A stretch of DNA of 47,171 nt from Mycobacterium colombiense (GCF_001953985.1 NZ_MBEI01000045.1:1-47171); one strand, 5' to 3'. Positions 8,317-17,018 are shown, counted from the stretch's first letter. A program made the numbers and translations. Notes: generated by a model from the sequence alone, not told the origin.

Positions 8317-9594
8317 TTACTTGCCGCGGACGGCGACGCCGCGCAGGACGGTGTCGCGAACATGCAGCAAAGACGGGCGTTTGCCGATCTCGGCGAGGAT
8401 GTTCTCCGGGATCCACTGCAGGCCGATGAGGCAGCGCGCCAGCATCGCGGTCGACGGGGCGTCCATCGCTATCTCGCCCGAGCGGATCCCTTCGGAGAGC
8501 AGCGATTTCATCTGCCGAAGCCGTGTGGTGTAGGACCATCCCGGATTCGCGGTCGGGGGTGACAGCCGCATCCAGGCCAGTTGAATCCTGAACTCGTCGG
8601 AGAACTGATCCAACGCATTGACGTTGACCCAGCTCAGCGCGTCCAGCTTCTCGGTGGGCGTGGCATCGGAACGCAGCACGCTGACCCAGCCGGCCTCCAC
8701 CTTCTTGCCGAAGGAGCGCATGATCGAGTCCAGGAGTTCGTCCTTCGACCCGATCACCCGGTATACCGTGCCGGTGCCGAGACCCGCCGCCGACGCGATG
8801 TCCCTGATGGTGGTGACCTCGTACCCCCTGCGCCCGAATTCCGTTCGCGCCACCGCGCGCACCAGCGCCGCCTTGTCGCTCGGGTCCGCGTCGCTGTCGT
8901 CGGACCACGTGGCGATGACGTCCTGGGCGGCGGCGAAGGCATTGGACCGGTCCAGCACCGAGTCGGTGGGAGGGCGAGTTGCCAAGCCCTGCAGGATGAT
9001 TCGGCACAACAGCTCGGCAACCTGGTCGGCCGATGAGCTGTGGCGCATGACGTCGAGCCCGACCTGCAGCATGGTTTGGCAGATGCGATCGGCCAACGTC
9101 GGCAGATCGATGTCGGGTTTGATGTAGCCGCTCCACCGGCCCGCCCGCAGCGTCTGCAGCATCGCCTCCTGGATAGCCACCGGCCGCTGCTGCGTCAGCT
9201 TGGTCAGCTCCGGGTCCGTACCCGGTCCCTCGTAGAACGACATCTGCAACGCCGCGCGGTGTTCGACGGCGCAGTTGGCGATCGCCGACCCGAGTTCGAT
9301 GATCTGGTCGGCGACCGGACGAGCGTCGGGTCCGTCAAGCCTCTCCTGCGCGGACCGCCCGATGCGCTCCAGATCCTCCTGGTAGCGCAAGATCAGCTCG
9401 ACCAGGATGGCTTCTTTGGACTCGAAATGGTGATACAGGCTGCCGGGAAGAATGCCTGCGGCATCGGCGATCTCCTGCAGCGACGTCCGCAGCCCCGAGG
9501 ATGCGATCAATGACGCGGCGGTGGCCAGGATCTCGGCGCGGCGGGTCGGAGAATCAGCTGTGCCGCTGGCTCGCAGTGACTCGGCCTTCGCCAT
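8317..9594 (-). CDS. Double-TetR transcriptional regulator (Mce3R-like architecture)
   Basis: A 425-residue protein with two complete TetR units in one chain. The first HTH is at about residues 19-65 (SLQEIADAAGILPGSLYHHF) followed by an all-helical ligand domain. The second HTH is at about 241-290 (TTIRDIASAAGLGTGTVYRV) followed by another ligand domain. Normal TetR proteins are about 200 residues, so this is a fused pair. The same architecture is known from Mce3R (Rv1963c), which binds a non-palindromic site. The ATG at 9594 is chosen because the HTH domain starts soon after it and the region further upstream holds the promoter. A copy of the island's asymmetric element sits directly after a -10 (TAGCCT) upstream, suggesting autoregulation. 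It probably represses the surrounding oxidative genes until a ligand binds; the ligand is unknown. Confidence 0.88.
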   Translation of the reverse strand: MAKAESLRASGTADSPTRRAEILATAASLIASSGLRTSLQEIADAAGILPGSLYHHFESKEAILVELILRYQEDLERIGRSAQERLDGPDARPVADQIIELGSAIANCAVEHRAALQMSFYEGPGTDPELTKLTQQRPVAIQEAMLQTLRAGRWSGYIKPDIDLPTLADRICQTMLQVGLDVMRHSSSADQVAELLCRIILQGLATRPPTDSVLDRSNAFAAAQDVIATWSDDSDADPSDKAALVRAVARTEFGRRGYEVTTIRDIASAAGLGTGTVYRVIGSKDELLDSIMRSFGKKVEAGWVSVLRSDATPTEKLDALSWVNVNALDQFSDEFRIQLAWMRLSPPTANPGWSYTTRLRQMKSLLSEGIRSGEIAMDAPSTAMLARCLIGLQWIPENILAEIGKRPSLLHVRDTVLRGVAVRGK

Positions 9595-9657
9595 GGTTAG
9601 CGGTGTGCAAATCCGGACGATTGCGGGCTGGCGAACATTCGCATTCGTCCTCTCTTG

Positions 9658-9683
9658 CTGAACCAAATCTTTGTTAGAGGCTA
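9658..9683 (-). promoter_or_regulatory. Promoter with shared operator, double-TetR gene
   Basis: Minus strand: -10 TAGCCT (9678-9683) followed after two bases by AACAAAGATTTGGT, the shared element (complement ACCAAATCTTTGTT). The arrangement matches the sites at 17047 and 14295, where the element also follows a -10. No good -35 is visible. Confidence 0.5.
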
Positions 9684-9732
9684 TCAGACTGTGCGCGCTG
9701 AATGCGCTGCACAAAGCGGTGAAAGTCCCATT

Positions 9733-10380
9733 CTAGAGCGGCGGACCGTCCCAGCGGTCGCGCGCAACCACCTCCTCGAGCGGTCGCCGCGGCGCCGGTG
9801 AGAACGTGCGGCCCGCCCGCAGCCGCCCGACCGGCAACAGACAACCCTGAACGTAGGTCGGCGGGATCCCGAGTAGGTTCCGGATTTCCTCTTCATGATG
9901 CAGATGCAGGGTGGTGATGCACGTCCCGTATCCCCGGGTGTGCAGCGCCAGCTGGAAATTCCACACCGGCGGGAAGATCGAGCCGTACAACGTGGCCAGG
10001 TGAAACGATTCGTCGCCCTCGATGCGAGGCAAATAGGGCTCATAGCAAGGGATTACCAGCAGTGGCACCCTCGCCATGTTCTCGACCAGCCACTCCGTCG
10101 ACGACATGACCCGGCTCTCGGGAGTTCCCGCGGGCATCAGGTCAGCGATCAGCTGCCCACCGACGCGCAGCAGGTAGGCCTGGCGATACAGGTCGGCGAT
10201 CTTGGTGCGCAGCGCCGGATCCGAGATCACCAGCCAGCGCCATGCCTGGGCATTCGACCCGTTCGCGGCCTGCAGGGCGATCCGCAGGCAGTCGCGGATG
10301 TCGTCGGGGTCCACCGGCGCGTCGAGGTCGAGCGATTTGCGGGCCGAAGGCGTCGCGGTGAGCAGGTACTCGATATCCAT
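9733..10380 (-). CDS. Nitroreductase-family FMN oxidoreductase
   Basis: A 215-residue protein of the nitroreductase fold, starting MDIEYLLTATPSARKSLD. It shows the N-terminal FMN-phosphate-binding basic pattern (SARKSLDLDAPVD), the helix-rich core (IALQAANGSNAQAWRWLVI) and the late motif GTCITTLHLHHEEEIRNLLGIP typical of the family. Its ATG shares one base with the TGA of the upstream acyl-CoA dehydrogenase (TGATG), so the two are translationally coupled. This points to a redox step on the same CoA-linked substrate, for instance ene-reduction or flavin recycling. The exact reaction is not known. Confidence 0.85.
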   Translation of the reverse strand: MDIEYLLTATPSARKSLDLDAPVDPDDIRDCLRIALQAANGSNAQAWRWLVISDPALRTKIADLYRQAYLLRVGGQLIADLMPAGTPESRVMSSTEWLVENMARVPLLVIPCYEPYLPRIEGDESFHLATLYGSIFPPVWNFQLALHTRGYGTCITTLHLHHEEEIRNLLGIPPTYVQGCLLPVGRLRAGRTFSPAPRRPLEEVVARDRWDGPPL

Positions 10381-11501
10381 CACTGACGGCCTCTCTTGGC
10401 AAGGCGCGCACCGAGTTCGGTGAGGTATTCGTCGGGGCCGCCGCGCAGCGCGCTCCAGCTCAGCAGGCGCTTGAGGTAAAGGTGAGCATCGTGCTCCCAG
10501 GTGTAGCCGATCCCGCCGAACACCTGGATCGCGGTGTCGGCCACGGTGGCCAATCGCCCCGCGAACGCCTTCGCGCGCATCGCGGCAAGATGGCGCTCCT
10601 CGCCGGATGGGCCGTCGGCCCCCGGGAACGCGTCGCTGGCCCACAGCGCGTGGATGACACCGCTGCGGGCTAGCTCGACCGTCTCGAACATGTCCACACA
10701 CAGGTGCTGGACGGCCTGGAAGGAGCCGATCGGCTGGCCGAATTGTGTTCTGCTTTTCGCGTATTCGACGGCGAGGCCCATGATGGCGCGCGCGGCGCCG
10801 AGCGCGTCGGCCGCGGTGGCGATCAGCACGTCGTCGATCACCGCCGCCAGGTCTTCGGCGGGCGCCGCTGCCAGTCGCTGCGCGGGCACGGCGTCGAACG
10901 TGACGCGGAACTGCTTGCGGGTCTGGTCGATGCCGTGCTCAGGCGCGACCGACAACCCGGACGAGCCGGCCCGCACCGCGAAAAGCGCGCTGCCGCGGTC
11001 GTCTTCGGCGATCACGAGCAGAACATCGGCGGCCGCGGCGTCGGGCACCGCGGCGATCTCGCCGCGCAGCACGATCGCGTCATCGCGCCGGCTTGCGGCG
11101 ATCGAGGCGTTCGGCGAATCGGGGAAGCAGACGGTGGCCACCGTGGTGCCGTCGGCGATGCCGCGCAACAATTTCGGTGCGATGTCGTTGTCCCCGAGGC
11201 GGGTCAGCGCTCGCGCGGCGGCCACCGCGGTCGACAACCACGGCCCCGGATGCAGCGCGGCGCCCAGCTCTTCGGCGACGATGCCGGCCTCGACCATCGT
11301 CATGCCGGCGCCGCCGTACTCCTCCGGCACCAGCAGGCCGGTGGTTCCGAGATCGGCGAGGCCACGCCAGACCGCCTCGTCCGTACCGGCCGGATCGTCG
11401 AGCAGCGCACGCACATGCTGCGAAATCGGTGCTTTCTCGGTGAGGAAGCGCCGTGTGGTGTCGCGCAGCGCCACCTGTTCGTCGGTGAGTTCGAGGTTCA
11501 T
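10380..11501 (-). CDS. Acyl-CoA dehydrogenase, FadE subunit lacking the catalytic Glu
   Basis: A 373-residue acyl-CoA dehydrogenase fold protein (MNLELTDEQVALRDTTRRF...). It has the N-terminal helical domain, LVPEEYGGAGM (about residue 60) and the C-terminal domain with KSRTQFGQPIGSFQAVQH and VFGGIGYTWEHD. Neither usual position for the catalytic base holds Glu: the medium-chain position is absent and the isovaleryl-type position reads IDDVLIATAAD. Its start overlaps the stop of the upstream FadE by four bases (ATGA). Paired FadE proteins of this kind form alpha2-beta2 enzymes in mycobacterial sterol side-chain breakdown, with only one subunit carrying the base; the same is likely here. Confidence 0.88.
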   Translation of the reverse strand: MNLELTDEQVALRDTTRRFLTEKAPISQHVRALLDDPAGTDEAVWRGLADLGTTGLLVPEEYGGAGMTMVEAGIVAEELGAALHPGPWLSTAVAAARALTRLGDNDIAPKLLRGIADGTTVATVCFPDSPNASIAASRRDDAIVLRGEIAAVPDAAAADVLLVIAEDDRGSALFAVRAGSSGLSVAPEHGIDQTRKQFRVTFDAVPAQRLAAAPAEDLAAVIDDVLIATAADALGAARAIMGLAVEYAKSRTQFGQPIGSFQAVQHLCVDMFETVELARSGVIHALWASDAFPGADGPSGEERHLAAMRAKAFAGRLATVADTAIQVFGGIGYTWEHDAHLYLKRLLSWSALRGGPDEYLTELGARLAKRGRQ

Positions 11502-12655
11502 TTGCGCGGCAGCCCCAGCACTCGTTGCGCGGTGATGTTCTTGTTGATCTGCGTGGTACCGCCCGCGATGGTCAGCGACCGCGACGTCAGGCGGTAGTTG
11601 GCCCACGGCGCGCCGGCACCCCGGGTGCCGAGAGTGTCGAAGGCCAGCGCGGCCAGGTCCTGGCCGATCTCGCCCCACACGGTCTTGGCGAGGCTGGCCG
11701 AGCCCAACGCTGTTTTTTCCGAGCCGCCGTGCAGCGTCGCCGAGATCGACCGCTGACACAGTACCTCGAGATACTTGATGCGGACCGCGATTTCGCCGAG
11801 GCGCCGCAGCGTCACCGGATCGTCGAGCGCGCCGGTGCCGGCCGCGGCGAGATCGTTGACCAGCTCCTCGAGCCGCACCTGCATCTCCGCGTACAGCCTG
11901 GCGGCCCCGGCGCGCTCGTGGCTGAGCGTGGTGGTGGCCACCTGCCAGCCCGCGTTGAGCGGACCGAGCAACGCGTCCGCGGGCACCCGCACGTCGTGGA
12001 AGAAGACCTCGGCGAAGTCGGCGTCACCGTTGAGCGTGACCAGCGGACGGACCTCGATGCCCGGCAGCGTCATGTCGACGATCAGGCAGGAGATCCCATT
12101 GTGCTTGGGCGCCTCGGGATCGGTGCGCACGTAGAGCTGACACCAGTCGGCCCGATGCCCCAGCGAGGTCCAGATCTTCTGGCCGTTGACGACGAAGTCG
12201 TCGCCGTCTCGCACGGCGCGGGTGCGCAGCGCCGCGAGATCGGACCCCGCCTCGGGCTCCGACATGCCCTGGCACCAGATGTCGTCGGCGCGCATCATGC
12301 GGGGGAGCAGCGTGATCTTCTGCGACTCGGTGCCGTACTGCATGATGGCCGGGGCGATGTTGTTGAGCCCAATCACGTTGAGTGGCATCGGAGCTCGAGC
12401 GCGCGTGGTCTCTTCGGTGTAGACCAGCTGCTCAAGCACCGTTGCGCCGCGCCCACCGTATTCGGGCGGCCAGGACACCGCGGCCCATCCCGCGTCGGCC
12501 ATCGTCGCGTTCCACGCGCGCAACATCTCGAACGCGGCGTCGTCGCGGCCGGTGGGCCGGCGCGCCGCCACCAGCTCGTCGGTCAGGTTCCGCGAGAGCC
12601 AGTCACGCAGCTCGCTGCGGAACTGTTCCACTTCCGCCGGGTATGAAAAGTCCAC
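11498..12655 (-). CDS. Acyl-CoA dehydrogenase, probable catalytic FadE subunit
   Basis: A 385-residue FAD-dependent acyl-CoA dehydrogenase. Family blocks are present in order: WPPEYGGRG (62-70), CQGMSEPEAGSDLA (128-141), VNGQKIWTS (156-164), and the C-terminal TIAGGTTQINKNITAQRVLGLP. The medium-chain-type Glu before GT is Ala-Gly here, but Glu247 in SHERAGAA sits where isovaleryl-CoA dehydrogenase and the mycobacterial steroid FadE29 type carry the base. It is the first gene of the FadE-FadE-nitroreductase run and has its own predicted promoter, inside the 3' end of the NTF2-like gene. Substrate probably a branched or bulky acyl-CoA; this is inferred from the heteromeric arrangement. Confidence 0.9.
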   Translation of the reverse strand: MDFSYPAEVEQFRSELRDWLSRNLTDELVAARRPTGRDDAAFEMLRAWNATMADAGWAAVSWPPEYGGRGATVLEQLVYTEETTRARAPMPLNVIGLNNIAPAIMQYGTESQKITLLPRMMRADDIWCQGMSEPEAGSDLAALRTRAVRDGDDFVVNGQKIWTSLGHRADWCQLYVRTDPEAPKHNGISCLIVDMTLPGIEVRPLVTLNGDADFAEVFFHDVRVPADALLGPLNAGWQVATTTLSHERAGAARLYAEMQVRLEELVNDLAAAGTGALDDPVTLRRLGEIAVRIKYLEVLCQRSISATLHGGSEKTALGSASLAKTVWGEIGQDLAALAFDTLGTRGAGAPWANYRLTSRSLTIAGGTTQINKNITAQRVLGLPRK

Positions 12656-12696
12656 GTTCCTCTGTCTTCAGCGTCGTAAAACCCTGACCAAGCCGG

Positions 12697-12726
12697 ACTC
12701 TACGGTTGGGCGGATATCTGGTCAAC
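12697..12726 (-). promoter_or_regulatory. Promoter with degenerate shared operator, FadE operon
   Basis: Minus strand: -35 TTGACC, 17-base spacer, -10 TAGAGT, with the element reading ACCAGATATCCGCC. It overlaps the last codons of the NTF2-like gene. About 38 bases here are clearly related to the divergent promoter at 14275-14312 (shared GCCGGACT-TACGGT flank), so one is probably a copy of the other. Confidence 0.5.
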
Positions 12727-13269
12727 GATGTTGGCGGGCACGCGCGACGCCGTGAGCGATCGATCGTATGAGGCGTCCGTCCTGTCGTGGCGGGGGGTGC
12801 GGGTTCCGGGCACCATGGCGATGGCTTCGTCGGTCAGCAGCGATTGCGATTCGTTGATGAACTCCACCAGGCAGACGCGATCGACGATGGCCCAACGCCC
12901 GTCGCGCCGCTCCAGCCGATCCACGTAACGACCGCCGGAGACCGTCATGTGGTTCGCCGGTTCACGGTCGGTCCCGACGAACAGGTAGTAGGTCTCAGCG
13001 TGGGCCTCGTCGCCGTCGATGTCGGCGGTGTGGTTCAGCAGGTGGTGCTGGTATCGCGTCTGGCTGCCGTGATACGCCAGCGCCCAGTCGATGAAATCGT
13101 CTACCTCGCCGACGAATCCGACGTGGTCGTCGACGGCACCGTCGTGGTAGGCGGGCCGCAGCAACGCCCGATCCTGCCGGTCGATTCCGCGCGCGTAGCG
13201 CTGCATGCAGTCGTAGATCTCCGCGCGGTCGGTGAGATGCCTGATCTGGTCGCGCAATTCGCCGTCCAC
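12700..13269 (-). CDS. NTF2-like / SnoaL-type protein
   Basis: A 189-residue alpha+beta barrel protein of the NTF2-like superfamily (SnoaL_4 type). The helix-rich start contains AEIYDCMQRYARGIDRQD, typical of this family (about residues 15-33). The sheet region YQHHLLNHTADIDGDEAHAETYYLF and GGRYVDRLERRDGRWAIVDR follows. Relatives include bile-acid dehydratases, polyketide cyclases and limonene-epoxide-hydrolase-like enzymes, so a dehydratase or isomerase step is possible. The GTG start lies two bases after the SDR stop, so it is in the same transcript. The last codons overlap the promoter of the FadE operon. Confidence 0.8.
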   Translation of the reverse strand: MDGELRDQIRHLTDRAEIYDCMQRYARGIDRQDRALLRPAYHDGAVDDHVGFVGEVDDFIDWALAYHGSQTRYQHHLLNHTADIDGDEAHAETYYLFVGTDREPANHMTVSGGRYVDRLERRDGRWAIVDRVCLVEFINESQSLLTDEAIAMVPGTRTPRHDRTDASYDRSLTASRVPANIVDQISAQP

Positions 13270-13271
13270 GT

Positions 13272-14246
13272 TCAGCTCCCTCGGGGTTCGGGGAATGAGA
13301 CCTCGGCGTTGCCCGGCATCGGGCTGACGCCGCGCCGCTCACACACTTCCAGCACCTCATCGACGATCGACGCCGGCACGATGAACTTCTCCGTCGAGGA
13401 CATCTGCTCGAGATGCGCCTCGATGTCCTCGGCCGTGGGCCGGCCCTCGGCGTCGGCGAGCCAGCCTTCGGTGAGGCCGACAAACACCCGCGCGTAGCGG
13501 CCGGCGGCCGCGGAATAGTTGCGGTGGGTGAACGTGCAGGCGGTGCTGGCCAGAAACGTCACCAGCGGCACGACGAGCTCGGGCCGGATGGCTTGCATGA
13601 AGCCGGATTCGGCGAGGAACTTCTCGTCGCCGACGGTCTCGGTGACCATCCGCGAGAACCCGGTGGGCATAACGGAATTGGCCAATATTCCGTGCGCTTC
13701 GCCTTCGATGGCGATGACGTTCGTCAACCCGACCAATCCGGCCTTGGCCGCCGCATAGTGGGCCTCCATCGGCTGGCCGAAGATCCCGGCGGAGGACGAG
13801 ATGAACACGAATCGCCCGCCGCCGTTGTTCTTCATCACCCGATACGCGGGCTGGGACAGGTGAAATCCGCCGTCGAGATGCACGCGCAGCATCCGCGTCC
13901 AGTCGTCGTGCGAGAGGTCCTCGAAGGGCACGCTGCCGAAGATGCCGGCGTTGCTGACGACCGCGTCGAGGCGCCCGAAGGCGTCCACGGCCGCATCGAT
14001 GATCGCCTGGCCGCCGGCCGGGCTGTCCACGGAGTCGTACGAGGCGATCGCGGTCCCACCGGCCTGCTTGATCGTGTCGACCACCTCGTCGGCGATGCCC
14101 CTGTCGGAACCCTCCCCGCGCATAGAGCCGCCGAGGTCGTTGACCACCACGGCGGCGCCGCGGCGGGCCAGGTCCAGCGCGTACAGCCGACCGAGTCCCC
14201 GACCGGCTCCGGTCACCACCGCCACCTGGCCGGTGAAGTCAATCAT
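13272..14246 (-). CDS. SDR of the multifunctional-enzyme-2 / 17beta-HSD4 type
   Basis: A 324-residue SDR starting MIDFTGQVAVVTGAG. The TGAGRGLG cofactor motif is followed by VVVNDLGGSMRGEG, the signature of the D-3-hydroxyacyl-CoA dehydrogenase half of peroxisomal MFE-2 (HSD17B4). Ser is in FISSSAG, Tyr/Lys in HYAAAKAGL. It probably oxidises a 3-hydroxyacyl-CoA or a ring hydroxyl. The ATG at 14246 is preferred over one at 14264 because AGGAG lies 6 bases upstream. It leads a minus-strand run continuing into the NTF2-like gene, and shares a divergent promoter region with the VWA gene. Confidence 0.88.
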   Translation of the reverse strand: MIDFTGQVAVVTGAGRGLGRLYALDLARRGAAVVVNDLGGSMRGEGSDRGIADEVVDTIKQAGGTAIASYDSVDSPAGGQAIIDAAVDAFGRLDAVVSNAGIFGSVPFEDLSHDDWTRMLRVHLDGGFHLSQPAYRVMKNNGGGRFVFISSSAGIFGQPMEAHYAAAKAGLVGLTNVIAIEGEAHGILANSVMPTGFSRMVTETVGDEKFLAESGFMQAIRPELVVPLVTFLASTACTFTHRNYSAAAGRYARVFVGLTEGWLADAEGRPTAEDIEAHLEQMSSTEKFIVPASIVDEVLEVCERRGVSPMPGNAEVSFPEPRGS

Positions 14247-14263
14247 CGTGTGCTCCTGATTCA

Positions 14264-14312
14264 TTGACTGCTGTGCAGCCGGACTTTACGGTGGAACAGA
14301 TATTTGGTCAAC
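14264..14312. promoter_or_regulatory. Overlapping divergent promoters sharing one operator (SDR / VWA)
   Basis: Forward: -35 TTGACT (14264-14269), 17 bases, -10 TACGGT (14287-14292). Reverse: -35 TTGACC (complement of 14306-14311), 17 bases, -10 TAAAGT (complement of 14283-14288). The two -10 boxes overlap by two bases. The shared element AACAGATATTTGGT lies just after the forward -10 and fills the reverse spacer and -35, so one bound repressor could shut both directions. Confidence 0.65.
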
Positions 14313-14328
14313 AATCTGGAGGTTGAGC

Positions 14329-16095
14329 GTGGGGGACGGCGACGGTGCCGACCGACTGCAGGCCCTGGGCATGCTCGCCTCCGCGCTCGCGGGCCGCGCC
14401 GTCGCGGTCGCCGGGCTGCCACCGGGCGAACCGGCATGGACCGACGGGCAGACGATTCACGTCGATGCCGCGGCGGCGCCGCGCGCGCAACTGAAAGCCG
14501 TAGCCGTGCAGGCGTCGATGATCGCCGCAGGCAGCCTGGAGCCAGATGTGGTGGGCGCGTTGGTTCGCCGCCGCAAGCTAGCCAGGCGTTACCTCTCGGT
14601 CGAAGGCCACCGCGCGCTGGTCGCCAATGCCCCTTTGCTACCAAGTGTTTTGGCGTCGCTGGGCGACCGCGAGATCGCGGGTCGCAGCGATTCGCCCAAC
14701 GCGTCGCTCGACATTGCCGCCGCACGGGGGGCGCTGGACGACCCGGCGCCGGAGTTCGGCGTGATCCGCGCGGCAAAGGTGATGGCCGCGTGCGCCCGTT
14801 CGGTCAAACAAGACGAAGAGGCGAAGGCCGGCCATGTGCCGCGGCGCAATGGCGCAACGGAACTCGAGGAGCTCGACGACGGCGAGGTCGACGACTCCGA
14901 CGATCCCGACCTGTTCACCAGCCCGGTTGGCGGGGGCGGATTCATCGGCAAGTGGTTGAAGAAGATGCTGTCGTCGGCGCGCAAGACCGGAAGTGGTGGG
15001 GGGCCGCCCGGTGCGGACAGCGCGACCCATCGCACCAACTCCGGCAAGCGCGGCGCATACGCCGTCACATCGCTGGCCTCGACCTCCGGCGGCGATGACG
15101 GGGACGCCGACCACGAGGGCCAAACCGCCGCGGACGGCGTGCGGTATCCCGAATGGGACGTCGCGCGCAAGAGCTACCGGCCGGCGTGGTGCACGGTGCG
15201 CGAGGTCGAGCCGCAGATCAAGGCGTCGGCAACCCAGGCCATCGACGACGCCATCGGCGTGCGGCGGCCGCTGTCGCGGCTCGGCATGGGCCTGCACCGT
15301 CGGCACCGGCAGTCGCAGGGCGACGACATCGACATCGACGCGGCCGTCGAGGCTCGGGTCGAGGTGCGGGCCGGATCGGTGCCCGACGAGGCCGTGTACC
15401 TCGACAGCCTGCGGCGCCGTCGCGACCTGTCGGTGTTGCTGCTGCTCGATGTGTCTGGCTCGTCGGGCGAACCCGGAACGGTCGGGCGCACGGTGCACGA
15501 ACAACAGCGGGCGGCGGTCGCCAACCTGACCGTGGCGCTGCACGATCTGGGTGACCGCGTCGCGCTGTACGCGTATTACTCGCAGGGCCGTCGCGCGGTG
15601 AGCATGGTTCCGGTGAAGCGGTTCGACGACCACCTGAACGCACAGGTGATCCGGCGGCTCAACAGCCTGGAACCGGGCGCGTATTCACGCCTGGGCGCGG
15701 CGATCCGGCACGGCTCGGCGACCCTGGAGGCGCGCGGCGGCACGTCACGGCGCCTGTTGGTGGTGCTCTCCGATGGACTGGCCTACGACCACGGGTACGA
15801 GCGGGCTTACGGTGCCGCCGACGCGCGCCGCGCGCTGACCGAGGCCCGCCGCCGGGGGACCGGCTGCGTGTGCCTGACGATCGGCGCGGGAACCGACGTG
15901 CCGTCGTTGCGCCGGGTGTTCGGCAGCACCGCGCACGCCACCATCGCGCACCCCGATCAGCTCGCCGGCGTGATCGGACCGCTGTTCCGATCCGCCCTGC
16001 GTTCGGCGGAGGTTCGTCGCAGGATATCGGTGATGCCAAGTCCCAGAACACAGTTGGCGCGCGAGAACGTCAACACCGCCCGTCAGGGCACTTGA
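14329..16095 (+). CDS. VWA-domain protein, NorD/CbbO/CoxE type
   Basis: A 588-residue protein. The N-terminal helical half is followed by an acidic, low-complexity stretch (about residues 175-200, rich in Asp/Glu) and a Gly/Ser-rich linker. A conserved VRYPEWD...YRPAWCTVRE block (about 271-293) is typical of NorD/CoxE proteins. The C-terminal von Willebrand A domain has an intact MIDAS motif DVSGS (374-378) and LSDG later. NorD/CbbO proteins work with a MoxR-class AAA ATPase to activate metalloenzymes; the ATPase gene follows directly. The GTG start is chosen because GGAGG lies 6 bases upstream, while the TTG at 14323 is too close to it. The client protein is unknown. Confidence 0.85.
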   Translation: MGDGDGADRLQALGMLASALAGRAVAVAGLPPGEPAWTDGQTIHVDAAAAPRAQLKAVAVQASMIAAGSLEPDVVGALVRRRKLARRYLSVEGHRALVANAPLLPSVLASLGDREIAGRSDSPNASLDIAAARGALDDPAPEFGVIRAAKVMAACARSVKQDEEAKAGHVPRRNGATELEELDDGEVDDSDDPDLFTSPVGGGGFIGKWLKKMLSSARKTGSGGGPPGADSATHRTNSGKRGAYAVTSLASTSGGDDGDADHEGQTAADGVRYPEWDVARKSYRPAWCTVREVEPQIKASATQAIDDAIGVRRPLSRLGMGLHRRHRQSQGDDIDIDAAVEARVEVRAGSVPDEAVYLDSLRRRRDLSVLLLLDVSGSSGEPGTVGRTVHEQQRAAVANLTVALHDLGDRVALYAYYSQGRRAVSMVPVKRFDDHLNAQVIRRLNSLEPGAYSRLGAAIRHGSATLEARGGTSRRLLVVLSDGLAYDHGYERAYGAADARRALTEARRRGTGCVCLTIGAGTDVPSLRRVFGSTAHATIAHPDQLAGVIGPLFRSALRSAEVRRRISVMPSPRTQLARENVNTARQGT

Positions 16096-16121
16096 AAACA
16101 AACATCTGTTCCGGTTAGGCT
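16092..16121 (+). promoter_or_regulatory. Promoter with shared operator, AAA ATPase gene
   Basis: -35 TTGAAA (16092-16097), 18 bases, -10 TAGGCT (16116-16121). The spacer contains AACAAACATCTGTT, a 12 of 14 match to the shared element. The -35 overlaps the stop codon of the VWA gene. Confidence 0.5.
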
Positions 16122-16151
16122 CCAATCGCCGGAAGTAGCAGAAGGGAAGCT

Positions 16152-17018
16152 ATGGCCAACGAGTCCGGGCTTGCATACTTCAACGGCGGTCCGTCCGAAG
16201 CGGACGGGAAGGAAGAAGTGCGGCCCTACTACCAAGCGGTCGGCGGCGAAGAGGCCGTTTTCAAGGCGGCCTACCGTCAGGGCCTCGCGCTGGTCCTGAA
16301 GGGTCCGACCGGGTGCGGAAAGACCCGATTCGTCGAGGCGATGGCCCACGACCTGGGGCGGCCGCTGATCACCGTGGCCTGCCATGACGACCTCACCACG
16401 GCGGACCTGGTCGGCCGCTACCTGCTGCGCGGCGACGAGACGGTGTGGGTGGACGGACCGCTGACCCATGCGGTGCGCGAAGGCGCGATCTGCTACCTCG
16501 ACGAGGTGGTGGAAGCCCGGCAGGACACCACGGTGGTCTTGCATCCGCTCGCCGACTATCGGCGGCAGCTGCCCATCGAGCGACTTGGCGTCACGCTCGA
16601 CGCGGCGCCCGGATTCGGCCTGGTGGTGTCCTACAACCCGGGCTATCAGAGCGTGCTGAAGGATCTGAAGGATTCGACACGGCAGCGGATGGTGGCCATC
16701 GAATTCGATTTCCCCACAGCCGATATCGAAGAGAGCATCGTCGCGCACGAGGCGGGCGTCGACGCGAGCACCGCGGCCGAGCTGGTCCGGTTCGGTCAGG
16801 CCATCCGCCGACTGGAAACGGGCGGGCTGCGCGAGGTGGCGTCGACGCGGGTGCTGATCGCCGCGGGCAGGCTGGTCGCCGAGGGCCTGAGCATGCAGGA
16901 GGCGGCCCGGGCCGCCATCGCGGGCCCGCTGACCGACGACGTCGCGGTGGGCAAGGCGCTGGGCGAAATGATCCAGATTTACCTCAATCCGGACGGGTCC
17001 GGCGGGCCCGATGATTGA
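16152..17018 (+). CDS. MoxR-class AAA+ ATPase, CbbQ/NorQ type
   Basis: A 288-residue AAA+ ATPase. Walker A is GPTGCGKT (51-58), Walker B is CYLDEV (114-119), and sensor 1 is VVSYNPGYQ (about 159-167), the form typical of CbbQ/NirQ/NorQ. The C-terminal lid with REVASTRVLIAAGRLV also fits the CbbQ C-terminal domain. Members remodel or load metal centres of enzymes (NorBC, Rubisco, CO dehydrogenase) with a VWA partner, encoded just upstream. RBS GAAGGGAAG precedes the ATG. No NO reductase, Rubisco or molybdenum dehydrogenase is in the window, so the client may be a cluster enzyme such as the AveC-like protein or a P450; this is inference. Confidence 0.92.
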   Translation: MANESGLAYFNGGPSEADGKEEVRPYYQAVGGEEAVFKAAYRQGLALVLKGPTGCGKTRFVEAMAHDLGRPLITVACHDDLTTADLVGRYLLRGDETVWVDGPLTHAVREGAICYLDEVVEARQDTTVVLHPLADYRRQLPIERLGVTLDAAPGFGLVVSYNPGYQSVLKDLKDSTRQRMVAIEFDFPTADIEESIVAHEAGVDASTAAELVRFGQAIRRLETGGLREVASTRVLIAAGRLVAEGLSMQEAARAAIAGPLTDDVAVGKALGEMIQIYLNPDGSGGPDD

